A stretch of DNA of 18,623 nt from Scytalidium lignicola (taxonomy: Eukaryota > Ascomycota > Leotiomycetes): assembly GCA_002812745.2 (NCBI GenBank), contig NCSJ02000547.1, forward strand, positions 1-18,623, given 5' to 3'. This document shows positions 9,084-18,623 of the stretch, piece by piece. The position numbers and the translations under genes were made by a program. Below the pieces are notes generated by a model. That model saw only the letters and a program-made list of their open reading frames with translations, had not been told where the DNA came from and searched no databases. How positions within the stretch are numbered: the stretch's first letter is position 1; each line of letters starts with the position of its first letter.

Positions 9084-9930
9084 GATGCCTGCACGACGCA
9101 ATGATAGTTTGGTGTTGAAGCTACAGGTATGACGAGACGAGAGTGACGTTGACGTGTGAATCTAATCATACGCTGCTTGCAAGAGTGAACGGAACAGATA
9201 AGAAGAGCTCTAGTTCTCACGAAGTGAGAGTAAACAGGAAGAATCTTTGAAATGAATATGACGTGTTTTCAACAGAGCATCAATGCTAGAATTGTTTACT
9301 GTTAAAAGAAAAGAGAAAAAAGAGAATGGTGCGTGTCACAACTTGCGGCTTTGCGTGAACGCGCCGCACAGAAGATTGAGCATTACACGCCGAGAGAAAA
9401 CAGAGCTAGTGAATGGAATCAGGTTTATGATATTTGATCTGGCCTCAAATATCGTAGAATCATAATCATAAACGGTACCATCCGTCAATCCATGGCCGCT
9501 TCCAGAGCGTAGCCAGACTCCAAAGAAGGAGATCTCATTTCGAGACGGTGATGGACCCTCTACCTGCATGAACTACCTACAGAAGTTGTTTTTGTTTGTT
9601 TTGACCATAACTGCATCATAGTATATCATGGACAGTATTGTCGCAATGTTGATAAGTGGTGCTTTGACTTTGCTTCAGCCTTCTGGAGTCAAAGGCGTTG
9701 GATGAAGTGTCTCTTTGTCAGCCGTGTCAGCCTCGTCTCTATCGAGCAAAACCGGTTCATCCGGCACAAGCGAGCCAGCGTCACAACACACCGAGAGCAG
9801 ACCACGTTAGCCTCGGCATCTCCACCAACCTGCAGATGAGAAATGAGAGCTTCCCTCCGCCCCTTCCTGAGCGACTCCTGGCTCGTGGACTCTCACTGTT
9901 GCAAAGACACAACAAGCACCGACTGCAACA
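9084..9930. promoter_or_regulatory. Shared divergent promoter region of the nuclease and PEX26-like genes
   Basis: About 850 bp separate the two divergently transcribed genes, so both promoters and 5' leaders must lie here. The part next to the peroxin (9700-9930) is C-rich, as in other leaders in this window. An open frame starting at 9698 runs through in another frame than the peroxin and is considered chance. No clear TATA box or conserved operator was identified. Confidence 0.45.
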
Positions 9931-11398
9931 ATGGCCTCCAACGGGTCTCCCAACTCGTCGCTCAATATCTCGACTGAGACACTGGCATCGTCTCAGCTAC
10001 TCTCATCTTCGGCCTCGGTCATTTCGACCTCTTCGCGACACAGCTCCTCTTCCACAATCTCCAAGATCTACCGGCAATCGTCAACACTATTCCTAACGCG
10101 CCGTTTGCCAGAGGCGTTATCGACTATTCTCCCCGTCATCGCACCTCCATCTACAGACTCTCTAGATGGCCCTAGTGAGCACGCTCCAATTTTTACCGCT
10201 TCCCGAACGACCAGGGTTAAGGTTTGGAGCCTATATCTCACCATTCTCAATGCCATTGTCGAGCTAGATCCCGATGAAGGGAAACAGGCCTTTGGGACCC
10301 AGGATTGGAGAGCACAAGTAAACAAAGTAAGAGACGGCGAGGTATGGGCAGAGGTAGTAAAATATGGATATGGTGGAGTGGAAGGGAATGTCGACCCTGA
10401 TGTTGTCATAAATCTGTAAGCAGCCTTCGTGTTCCAGAATTGAGGTCAAATTAGCTATAAGGAAACTAACTTACTTGTTTTACAGCGCAACTCTCTTGCT
10501 TGCTCATGCTCCATCACAAAAGCTAAACCAGCAGAGACTAGAGAACTACCTGGCCGCCTCCTCTCATCCAAATCTAGATGTGGGGGATCGCCTGAGCACG
10601 TCTCAAGACTCACCACGTTCGCGTCGACGAAATACCAGCCATAGTAGGGGAGCAGACACCCCAAGAGATCTTAATGCGCGTGTCAAGATCCTAGAACTCT
10701 ACACATTACATGTTCTCCTCCGTAATAACGAATGGGATTACGCACGGGAGTTTATCAACATGAATGAGGTGCTAGATGAAGAGAGAAGAGAAGCTTTCCT
10801 CCAGGCTTTGGAAAGCTTGCACGCAGAACATCTAGCGCTCGAGCGACAGGAACAGGAAGAGCAATTACGTCAAGAGGAGCAACTGCAGAGAGAGATCGAG
10901 GAGTCGAGGAGGAAAAGGCAGGAGGAAGAGGAGGAAGAAAAACGGAGGCATGGGGAATCTCAGCAATGGGATCAATCGAATAAAGGAGGCAGCGAGACCG
11001 ATTACGGCATCGAGGCCTCGCATCCCAGTAATGCTTCGAACAAATCCAGGTCAGTGAAAGGAGAGAATTCGAAGAGCTCAAAGTCATCACGAGGGAAAGC
11101 ATCACCAACAACAAGATCATCTGCACCTGCTGCTCCAAGGAAAGGAGCGGCTTCACCACCGACATTAGTCAAGAGAGCTACAATCATCGTGAACAATTTC
11201 TTACGACTTCTCGAGAGCATGGCCGTGTCCTTCGGAACTAATCCCACCATCTTACTACGGATGCTAGGTTTCATTGTCGGGCTCTTAGTTTTGCTAGGCA
11301 GGAAGGATATCAGGGCACGGGTCAAACGGATCATGGCAAATGGCTGGAACAAGGTGCGTGCTACGGCTGGGATGGGTGTTAAAGTGAGCTATATCTAA
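9931..11398 (+). CDS. Pex26-like tail-anchored peroxisome biogenesis protein
   Basis: Likely the peroxisomal membrane anchor for the Pex1-Pex6 AAA ATPases, which pull the import receptor Pex5 back to the cytosol. Exons are 9931-10415 and 10486-11398, giving 465 aa; the 70-nt intron has GTAAGC at 10416, CTAAC near 10466 and ACAG at 10485. The ATG at 9931 (AACAATGGCC) has a good context and opens a Ser/Thr-rich N-terminus. Residues about 45-255 are helical, with pairs of Trp/Leu-rich segments. Residues 269-320 form a strongly charged Glu/Gln/Arg coiled coil. A Ser/Lys/Pro linker follows. One membrane segment lies at about 417-433 ([17 protein letters not shown]), with a basic tail of about 32 residues after it, typical of tail-anchored peroxisomal proteins. 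These proteins diverge fast, so the assignment rests on architecture plus resemblance to fungal Pex26. The tail after the anchor is long for a classical tail anchor. Confidence 0.72.
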
Positions 11399-12221
11399 AC
11401 ATTTCGGGCACAACATGTATCAATATGCATGCATGGGATGGCGTTGGATATTGAATTGGTTCAAAACTACTGAAATAATGAATACTCGTTTGCTAGGCNT
11501 TTTTTTTATTTAAATATACTCTCCCGTCTGGATCGAGACATTGGATGGGATTCAAGGAATCCGCAGTTCTAGACCAAAGAAATTTCGAGGTCGTTTATAT
11601 ACTTGTCAATGCGATCATCGTCGCTGGTTTACTTTGTCTTTTTGTTTGGGTTTTTGACGGGAGAATTATCATCAATTAAAGGCAGGGCGGAATCTGATAT
11701 TCACTGAAAACATCCTCTTCATTATATATATAACTTCAAATACAACTTTAGCTAGTTTTACTTGTCTAAACACAGCTACCGACCTAGTCCCTATGGTAAA
11801 AAATTAGTTTGGAAACTCTTTCGCTGTGTTTACTCTGTATGATATACCGGCCAAAATCAAGCAACCATCCATTTACTAGTAAGATCAACATTAACTTTCC
11901 CATTACACTTCTAGTTGATACAGCATTGATACATTTATTCAACTTATTAAAATCGTTTTGTCATTCAGCAAGACTAGGTTAATCCCCCCAAAACGCCATA
12001 AATTGTAACAAATATCTACCTTTAAATTATAAACGCCCAGGGTTTCTATCCAGTCTAAGTTGTCCCCAGCCAGGCTTTTTGGCTCAACCTATTTTCTAAA
12101 GCCCACAAAAAATATTAAATTAGAAGCCAGAAATTCCCTCTAAACAAAGCGTACTACATTACCCACAAAAACAGGGAAAATAAGAGACCAAGAGATAATA
12201 GAAGAGAGGCCAGTAACACAT
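11399..12221. other. AT-rich convergent intergenic region
   Basis: About 820 bp between the 3' ends of the PEX26-like gene (+) and the ABC transporter gene (-). It is AT-rich with many short T and A runs and an N at 11499. No open frame, tRNA or repeat worth calling was seen. It presumably contains both 3' UTRs and polyadenylation sites. Confidence 0.5.
11499..11499. other. Single N at a T-run in noncoding DNA
   Basis: Context is GGC-N followed by eight T. It has no coding effect and matches the homopolymer-edge pattern of the other three N characters. Confidence 0.7.
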
Positions 12222-15200
12222 CTACTCGGCAGTCTTACTACTCTTAGTCCTCAACTTCATCAATGCAAACACAAGTCCATAACTGCTAAACACGAACAGA
12301 GCCACGATCCCGGCATCTCTCCAGCCATCTTCATACTTAGGCAGATTAATTGTCTTCAAATAATCACTGCCAGTCCGGTACTGGCACACACGACATTGCT
12401 GCGTGGCCTCGGGGTTCACGAGATTAGCCAACTCACCCAGTGGGCTAACCAAATAATTCGCAAGGTACTCTCCGCAAGTCTGGTTCGCGGGCGGATTAAA
12501 CAAAGCGAATTCTTTCGATGTGCAGGTGACAGGTACATCATAGGTCGTGAAGACGAGCAGAGACCCCATGAGATAGTTGAATGGATTCAAGTAGTAGATC
12601 CAGTATCGCCAGAATTCTTGAATTTGACTATAAGGCACAAGGACACCGCAGAAGGAGACCATAGTACCTATGATAACAGGGTTTGCCAAAGCGGCGAAGA
12701 CAGCGTTTGGTGCATAAGCAGCGATGAATTGCCCAATACCAGTGTAGAGGAACTCGTACATCAGCATAACGAAGAAGCTCGCACCTGCACGGCTGGACTG
12801 GGATGGTAGGCCGGCGGTATAGTACCAGCAGGCAAAGTAGAGGACAGCACAGATAATCAGGTAAGGGATCTCAGACACGATCAAGCCAACGACGAATGCT
12901 ACCCAGGAGTACATCTTCGACTTCTTCTCTCGAACCTCATAGATATCTCTTCTCGCAATGAAAAGCGGTTGGAGTTGGGCCAAAACACCTGGCGCGACGA
13001 ATATGAAATTGAAGACCGTGAAGAGTCGAAGTTGGAGATCGTGGACGCTATTACCGATGTTCCAGAAAGAGAAACCATTAAAGAGAGCAGCGCCAATATG
13101 GAGCGCAAATTTGTTATTAATATAGTCCGTGTTACGCCAGATGGAGACGATCATGCGATGGGTTACGAGCTTGATCTGGTCCCATAAAGGCATTGCGAAT
13201 TCGTGACCGTCATCTTGGGTTCCAGGAGGCTTGGCTGCTGCGTCGGTAATCATGTTGTCGAGTTCTTTAGTCACATTTTCGTATTCTGGCGACTCCAGCC
13301 AGACCTTGCTCCAGTCTTTGCCTTTGGAAAGTGTACCAGATACCACGTCAATCATATGTTCCGCAGGATTAGCACCCTTCGGGCAAGCAGCTCCATATCG
13401 TGCAAAGTAACCCGTAAGCGTCTTAGCGTCTTCTCCAATATCACCAAAGTATACCGTCTTTCCTCCCTTCGCGAGCAACAACAAACTGTCAAATTGCTTA
13501 AATAGCTGCGCACTAGGCTGATGAATTGTGACCAGTATAGCCTGTCCCACATCGGCCAACTTTCTCAGGAATCGAACAGTGTTAAAAGCAGATTGGCCAT
13601 CGAGACCAGAAGTCGGCTCGTCCAGGAAGATCAAGATACTAGGCTTAGATACAAGTTCAACTCCGATCGTTAATCGCTTTCTTTGTTCAACCGAGAGACC
13701 TGTACCAGGGCTACCAATGAGCGTATTCTCGATGTCATGCATTTCTAGAAGATCAATGATTGTGTCAACGTATCTCAGCTTTTCTTCTCTTGGCGTGTTG
13801 CGAGACTGTCGGAGCAGGGCAGAGAATTCGAGGGCTTCTCGGACAGTTGCCAGGGATTCATGGACATCCAGTTGCTCGCAGTAGCCGGCTGAACGCTGGA
13901 AACTAACAGGGAGTGGACGGCCGTCGACAAGTATTGAGCCATGGATTGTACCTTCCGTTTTTCGCTGAGCAAGTACATCCAATAGTGTAGTCTTGCCGGC
14001 TCCAGATGACCCCATAAGTGCTCCGAGTTGACCTGGTCTGACCCATCCTTGCACATTATCGAGAAGGACACGATCACCAGATGGTGTCTTAACGGTGTAT
14101 GTGAGGTTTTTCCAGGTGAAGATCGATGTATTCCGTACCAATTGGTCATCGACATTGGTGACATCGACATTAGTGACATCGGATGCAGGACGGCTGGTCT
14201 CGACTTTCTCCTCTGACGCTGGTTGGGCTTCTTCATCAGTGGCATGAGCAGTAGGCAAGACCTCCTTTACTTTCTCACGAGGGATCAAAAGGGATCCACC
14301 CTTGGCACCTCCAGAATTCCACCTGGTTGTTGCGATGATAGTGAGCGCAACGAATAGAATCCACCATACCCATAAAATGCCAAAATTCCTCCAAAGATTT
14401 GAATGACTGTAGCTTAGACTGGCCAAGTACTCATCACCCGTAAGGCTGGTTGCTCCTTGGCGTGCACCACCGACACCGCCACAAGATTGAAAAGTTGGAT
14501 CGGAATATCCAGGGCCATTAGGTACAAGATTAGGTCCAACGCATGGAATAATCGTGTTATGGAACTCATTAGATAAGATGGCAGAAAAACCATACGCTAG
14601 AGGGTCGATCCAGTAAAGCCAGACGAACCCTAAGATGATGTCAGCAAATCCAAAATATCTAAAATAAACTAGCAAGACGATAATTCAAGACTTACAGGGA
14701 TGCATCTGTGGTTTTTGAATCATGTATCCTGTATACATGATGGAAGCCATAATAACTAGGCCAGATACCTTACTGGCACCATCAAACGTTGAAGATGCAG
14801 CACCGATAGCTCTAAATAGCGCAGTCATACACATGGTTGCAGAAAACACTACAATCCAGAATGTAAAGAATGCACCGGCATCCATCTTCAGACCGACCAT
14901 GAAATAAAGCACGATACTGAAATGGGATACCTGGATTAACAAAACGGGGATATCGGCGGCGATCTGAGCGATGCAGAAGGCTGCTGGATGGTAGAGCGCA
15001 AAACGTTTATGTTTTATCAGAACAGGGCGGCCGGTAAAGGAGTCAGTGACTTCAGACATGGCGAGAAGAGAATTGAACAGTAGAGCAAAGAACAAAGCAC
15101 CAGATTTAACGAAGAGACCGGCGGAGTTGGCCGGTGCATTGTAGAAGAGAGATCCAGCAATGAGGGCTTGGGCTAGAGTAGAACCTTGTTTGATGATAAA

Positions 15201-16610
15201 GGTTGGTTTGTCACCCCAAAGGATTTGGTATTGACGAGTAACGCAAGCCTTCACTTGCGTTACGAAGGGAGTTGTAAGGGGTGACTTCTTGGGTAAACTA
15301 GGATGCTTCTCGTGTTTAACGCCTTCTTTGAAATCCTCGGTCAATTCTTTCGCAGCATCGGTAGTTGGGTAGTTATACTCGGCTTCCATCTGCGCCTTAA
15401 TGGGAGATTGCTCATATTCGGAGCGGACCTCGTCTGCAGTCCTAGGGAATCGGCTTTCGAATCCTTCCCTAATCCTTCTTTCTGTAGGAACAGTAACACC
15501 AGTTAAGAAATCAGCCACATTGGCCGAGTCATCGCAGAAAAAGCCAAGATCTTCCATAAATGGGCGTGCCTGCTTCATCGGACCGTAATATATCTGCTTA
15601 CCCTCATCGAGGACTAGGACCTTGTCGAAGAGGTTGTAGATACCATTGCCAGCTTGGTAAAGGGTAACGATGGAGGCAAGCCCAAATACATCTGTCATCG
15701 CCCTTACCACTCTAGTATACTCCAGTGCAGTACTTGCATCCAAACCTCGAGTACTATTGTCCCAGCCAAAGACGCTACCTCTTGTCGCCATGCATTCAAT
15801 GATGCTGACCCGCTTTCTTTCACCACCAGAGACACCACGCACAAATTCATTACCAACTTTAGTATCGTACGTGTGTGTGATACCCATCGACTCGAGCAAA
15901 AAGTCCCTATTTTTCTCCTGGAATTCCTTGGCACTGGATATATTCGAAGGCAAATGATGAGGAATCTTCATTCTTGTTGCAAAGTCGATAGTTTGGCTCA
16001 CAGTCAAGGTAGGGAAAAACAATTCCTCCTCGGTATTCATGACGATCTGTCCTCGGTACTGCTCCGCCTCTTTATGATTGAGAGAACCAAACATGACATC
16101 TCCTTCGACAGATGCATAGCTGGACCTATCATTCGCCAACATCTTCAACAATGTTGTGCATCCAGACCCTGGTCTACCCAGCACCAACAGCATCTCTCCG
16201 GGTTTCACACATCCATGGGAGTTCTCTAGAATGGTTCTCATCGGAGCGTTTCCATGTCTCATGTCTTGTATGCCTCGAAGGATGTTGAACTGGGAGCCGA
16301 CATTCTCGTTGACTGCAGCATCAGCCCCGATACCCTTAACGCAAAGGTTCTTCCACGTGACGCCGAGCTTGCGTGACTTTGTTGAATCACTATCGGCCTG
16401 GGCTTTCATAGCCTTGACCTCTTCCAGCAGCTTCCAGTCCGATTTCGAACTGATCGGTACGCCCTCATCGTCGGTGTCGTCGTAGTTTGCATGTTGATTG
16501 GCTGAGCGACGAGAGGAAGTTTTTGTGAGAGTGCGAAAGAAGTCGCCTGTCCGAGACCCAGTCTTGACCACGGAGGAGAAGCCCTCGGCCTCAGGGGATG
16601 ACGGTTCCAT
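12222..16610 (-). CDS. PDR-type full-length ABC (ABCG) multidrug transporter
   Basis: Plasma-membrane ATP-driven efflux pump of hydrophobic compounds, with reverse topology (NBD-TMD)2. Exons in coding order are 16610-14696 and 14629-12222, giving 1440 aa, normal for the family. The 66-nt intron has GTAAGT at 14695, CTGAC near 14645 and TTAG at 14630. Splicing creates [17 protein letters not shown], the family's conserved join. NBD1 has Walker [10 protein letters not shown] at 145-153 with Cys in place of Lys, VSGGERKR at 260-267, and a Walker B region ending [11 protein letters not shown] with Asn at the usual catalytic Glu. NBD2 has GSSGAGKTT at 845-853, a degenerate signature LSVEQRKR at 950-957, Walker B LIFLDEP at 971-977 and an intact H-loop His. 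This asymmetry is normal in fungal PDR pumps: one ATP site is catalytic and one degenerate. The last external loop carries the paired Cys typical of the family. The substrate cannot be read from sequence. Confidence 0.92.
14151..14180 (-). repeat. In-frame 15-bp tandem duplication in the transporter linker
   Basis: Two 15-bp copies with one mismatch (14151-14165 and 14166-14180) encode V-T-N-V-D twice, at about residues 790-799. This is the disordered linker between TMD1 and NBD2, where length change is likely tolerated. It may be a polymorphic microrepeat. Confidence 0.6.
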
Positions 16611-16863
16611 GGTGATGACCTCACGATCACTCCGAGTTGGGGTCGATCTGCTAGACCTCCAACTATCACCTAATAATTAAGTAAAGGAGAAAAGAGACTA
16701 AACTAAAATAGAGAGTTAGGAAAAGGACAAACGAATGTACAATTCCCAGATACACAACCACGAGTTACGATATACGTGATATATGATCTAGGGATTGAAA
16801 AGGGAAATATAAAGAGGCAGCAGGTAAACATGTAGACTATATATGAGAGATAACAGCCTTACC

Positions 16864-16876
16864 CGGACAATAACCG
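16864..16876. promoter_or_regulatory. CGG-N7-CCG pair, possible zinc-cluster factor site
   Basis: CGG at 16864-16866 and CCG at 16874-16876 are spaced by seven bases, about 255 bp upstream of the transporter ATG. Inverted CGG/CCG triplets are the usual targets of fungal Zn2Cys6 regulators, which control many PDR pumps. A single such pair occurs often by chance, so confidence is low. Confidence 0.25.
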
Positions 16877-16906
16877 GAACTTTTCTGCAGCAAAGTGACC
16901 ACTATG

Positions 16907-16936
16907 TCGCACTCGCATTACAGAGCGAGAGTGCGA
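16907..16936. repeat. Inverted repeat TCGCACTC-N14-GAGTGCGA
   Basis: Two perfect 8-bp arms (16907-16914 and 16929-16936) are separated by 14 bases, about 300 bp upstream of the transporter ATG. With a two-base bulge the arms extend to ten pairs. It could be a dimeric operator or a hairpin in a long leader. No known factor is assigned. Confidence 0.4.
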
Positions 16937-17350
16937 TCTGATCCATAATAGCAGCAAGGCAAGATCTCATTCGTGAGTAACCAAGCTCTTGGGAGCTACG
17001 CCCGCTACGGCATCCAAGAGTGTCCGAGGGAGGGAGGCAAAATAATGCAAGCCCAGAAGGCCGACTGACCGACCTTGCAGAAAACTTGCGAACATGGGCT
17101 TTAATTATGGTCCCTTGTCCTCTCTTGGGGAATACCCAGAATGCATTGCGCTTGATCAGCAGTGATTAGTCAATTAAAGAAGACCCCATGAAATTCTCTA
17201 GGGTTTTTTGCGGTTGGATATTGTCCCGACTCCCTTAATAGCCATGTCACTTTGGAAACGCCAAACACCAAAGCACCACTCAAGAGCGGGATCCGACTAC
17301 TGGAATGATTAATGATTGATAAGATTGCAGATGTTGCTACGTCAGCAAAA

Positions 17351-17377
17351 GAGGTGCAAGAGGTGCAAGAGGTGCAA
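17351..17377. repeat. Three tandem copies of GAGGTGCAA
   Basis: Three perfect, adjacent 9-bp units in the upstream region of the transporter. It could be a repeated factor-binding site or a simple slippage minisatellite. Nothing in the flanks decides between these. Confidence 0.65.
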
Positions 17378-17868
17378 AACAGCCCACGCATATGTGTTGC
17401 TAATTCTTCACTCCACCTTCGGTCCCGAGATGCTAGTCATCACCCGGCAGCCAGCCTTGTCGTCAGTGGTGAGGGGGAAATCAGGTTCGGCTGACAGAGA
17501 GGTAAATTCCACGGATTATAGAACGCGCTAACCCACCTCATTAAGACATTAAGAGCGTCTAACGCGATTAGCAATGATATCCTATCTTTACGTCCACAAG
17601 CTTTGGAGATATTAGTTACTCGAGGTGTTCAGATAATTGGTATGTTGGTCGGAGGAATATTAGAGATATCAGAGAGATCGTCCTCAGCGATCGCTATGTC
17701 GGAGGTTTGACACGCCGGTAGACCAATCGCAGGGCATACCGCGATCTCCCCTTTTCTGAGGCTGTTGATAGCATATTAGTCTGGATCTGGACCTATTTGT
17801 GACGTTGCTCTGAGTGGATCGTTGGAGGGCTTGGTTGGGGCTGTTTCTCCTTGGCCTGCTTGCAGAAA

Positions 17869-17884
17869 GTCCGCCATTGCGGAC
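17869..17884. promoter_or_regulatory. Dyad GTCCGC-CATT-GCGGAC
   Basis: A perfect 6-bp inverted repeat with a 4-bp spacer, containing CCG-N6-CGG. It lies about 1.26 kb upstream of the transporter ATG. Its halves resemble the halves of yeast pleiotropic drug response elements (TCCGCGGA) pulled apart by four bases. Involvement in transporter control is speculative. Confidence 0.3.
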
Positions 17885-18623
17885 ATATTTTGAGCGCGAA
17901 ATCCGAACCGGAACTGGTGGACAAGAGCGGAATAAAGCTTAATTGGCTGGACTTTCTGAGCGGGGCGGAATCCCGCGTTCGGTGAAAGATTCTCCGATAC
18001 GGCCGGATTTGATTTCTTGCCTTTTTGTTTCGGCCTAAGGCGTGAACGAGGCACTTATACAACGGATGTACCTTTTAGATCTGCTGCGTAGATCCGAAAA
18101 CACCAACGTCCACTATCTAACCCCATTATATCCGATATTATCTTCGTCATAATATTGTCCTACTATTCGCTGTAGATCTAATATCTCTCATAAATCTAGA
18201 CCCGCTAGGAAAACACTTGTACAACAGTGCCTCCATCAGTTCCGGCCCTCTGCTAAAATAATTACTGGGGAGATGCTCCATGCAATCAATATCTTTTTAT
18301 CACTTGCCATCAGCATATCACGCCCGCTACCACCACCCAGCAAGCAATAGATAAACAAAAGCGAAAAACTCCAGAACACTCTACCAATGCTCCTTTTATA
18401 AAACCCCCCTTGCTCATAAGTAATGATGCTAAACGCCTATCACCGCCATCACAAATACCCTCTGCCTGATCCAGTAATGATGTTCTTCGGTGTTTCTGCA
18501 TGCTTTGAACGTCTACGTTTCTGTACACTAGTCCTGCTTGTAATCGTATACGAAATAGCGGCGAGTTGAAATTTCAAACTAACCAAAAGCAGACTCGGAC
18601 GCGCGCGGTAGGGATTAGGAAAT

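Larger units (their letters stand above)
16611..18623. other. Long 5' region of the ABC transporter, no gene recognised
   Basis: About 2 kb without a convincing coding region. The longest open frames (under 100 aa, mostly minus strand at 17776-18062 and 18310-18528) have no recognisable domain, and overlapping frames in the same place are equally open. No ATG is seen in the first 200 bp or so of the transporter's leader. The region contains a CGG-N7-CCG pair, two short dyads and a 9-bp tandem repeat, listed separately. Length and content fit a regulated promoter of an inducible efflux pump, which is inference. Confidence 0.45.

Noticed and set aside
12396..12809. Plus-strand open frame inside the transporter gene
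   Set aside because: Antisense to conserved transmembrane coding sequence of the ABC transporter.
12222..16610. Degenerate NBD1 as a sign of an inactive transporter
   Set aside because: Cys for Lys in the NBD1 Walker A, Asn for the catalytic Glu and the altered NBD2 signature are normal, conserved features of fungal PDR pumps.
17776..18062. Overlapping minus-strand open frames upstream of the transporter
   Set aside because: Two frames are open over the same bases, neither has a recognisable domain, and no splice or start context supports a gene.

Overview
This window reads as nuclear DNA of a filamentous ascomycete (Pezizomycotina; Leotiomycetes is a guess from general resemblance only). 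The genes have short spliceosomal introns, mostly 49-135 nt, with GTAAGT/GTATGT-type donors, CTAAC/CTGAC-like branch sites and YAG acceptors. Promoters are pyrimidine-rich and there are no operons. No tRNA, rRNA, CRISPR or recognisable transposon was seen.

Layout, left to right: (1) 247-2456 (+), a nuclear RING + PHD finger protein related to PHRF1; (2) 3534-4864 (+), mitochondrial large-subunit ribosomal protein mL46, with a short first exon that a simple open-frame search misses; (3) 5464-6709 (+), a D-amino-acid oxidase of the FAD-dependent DAO family; (4) 7020-9083 (-), a PARN/CAF1-family 3'-5' exoribonuclease in six exons; (5) 9931-11398 (+), a tail-anchored Pex26-like peroxin; (6) 12222-16610 (-), a full-length PDR-type ABC transporter with one intron; (7) 16611-18623, about 2 kb without a convincing gene, upstream of the transporter, holding several small dyads and a 9-bp tandem repeat.

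Four single N characters (2058, 4475, 6042, 11499) each touch a homopolymer. Two lie in coding sequence and appear to break genes 1 and 3. Ignoring the N restores one continuous frame in both, so these look like consensus padding and not pseudogenisation.

The genes are mostly independent housekeeping or accessory functions: ubiquitin/chromatin reader, mitoribosome, D-amino-acid catabolism, RNA trimming, peroxisome biogenesis and drug efflux. The one plausible functional link is peroxisomal. The oxidase makes hydrogen peroxide and is usually a peroxisomal matrix enzyme, and the Pex26-like protein should anchor the machinery that recycles matrix-protein import receptors. Oddly, this oxidase has no recognisable C-terminal PTS1. 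I see no strong evidence of a wholly new system. The best leads are the cryptic exon and frame corrections, the RNA trimmer, the missing PTS1, and a possible small membrane-protein exon at 2521-2814.
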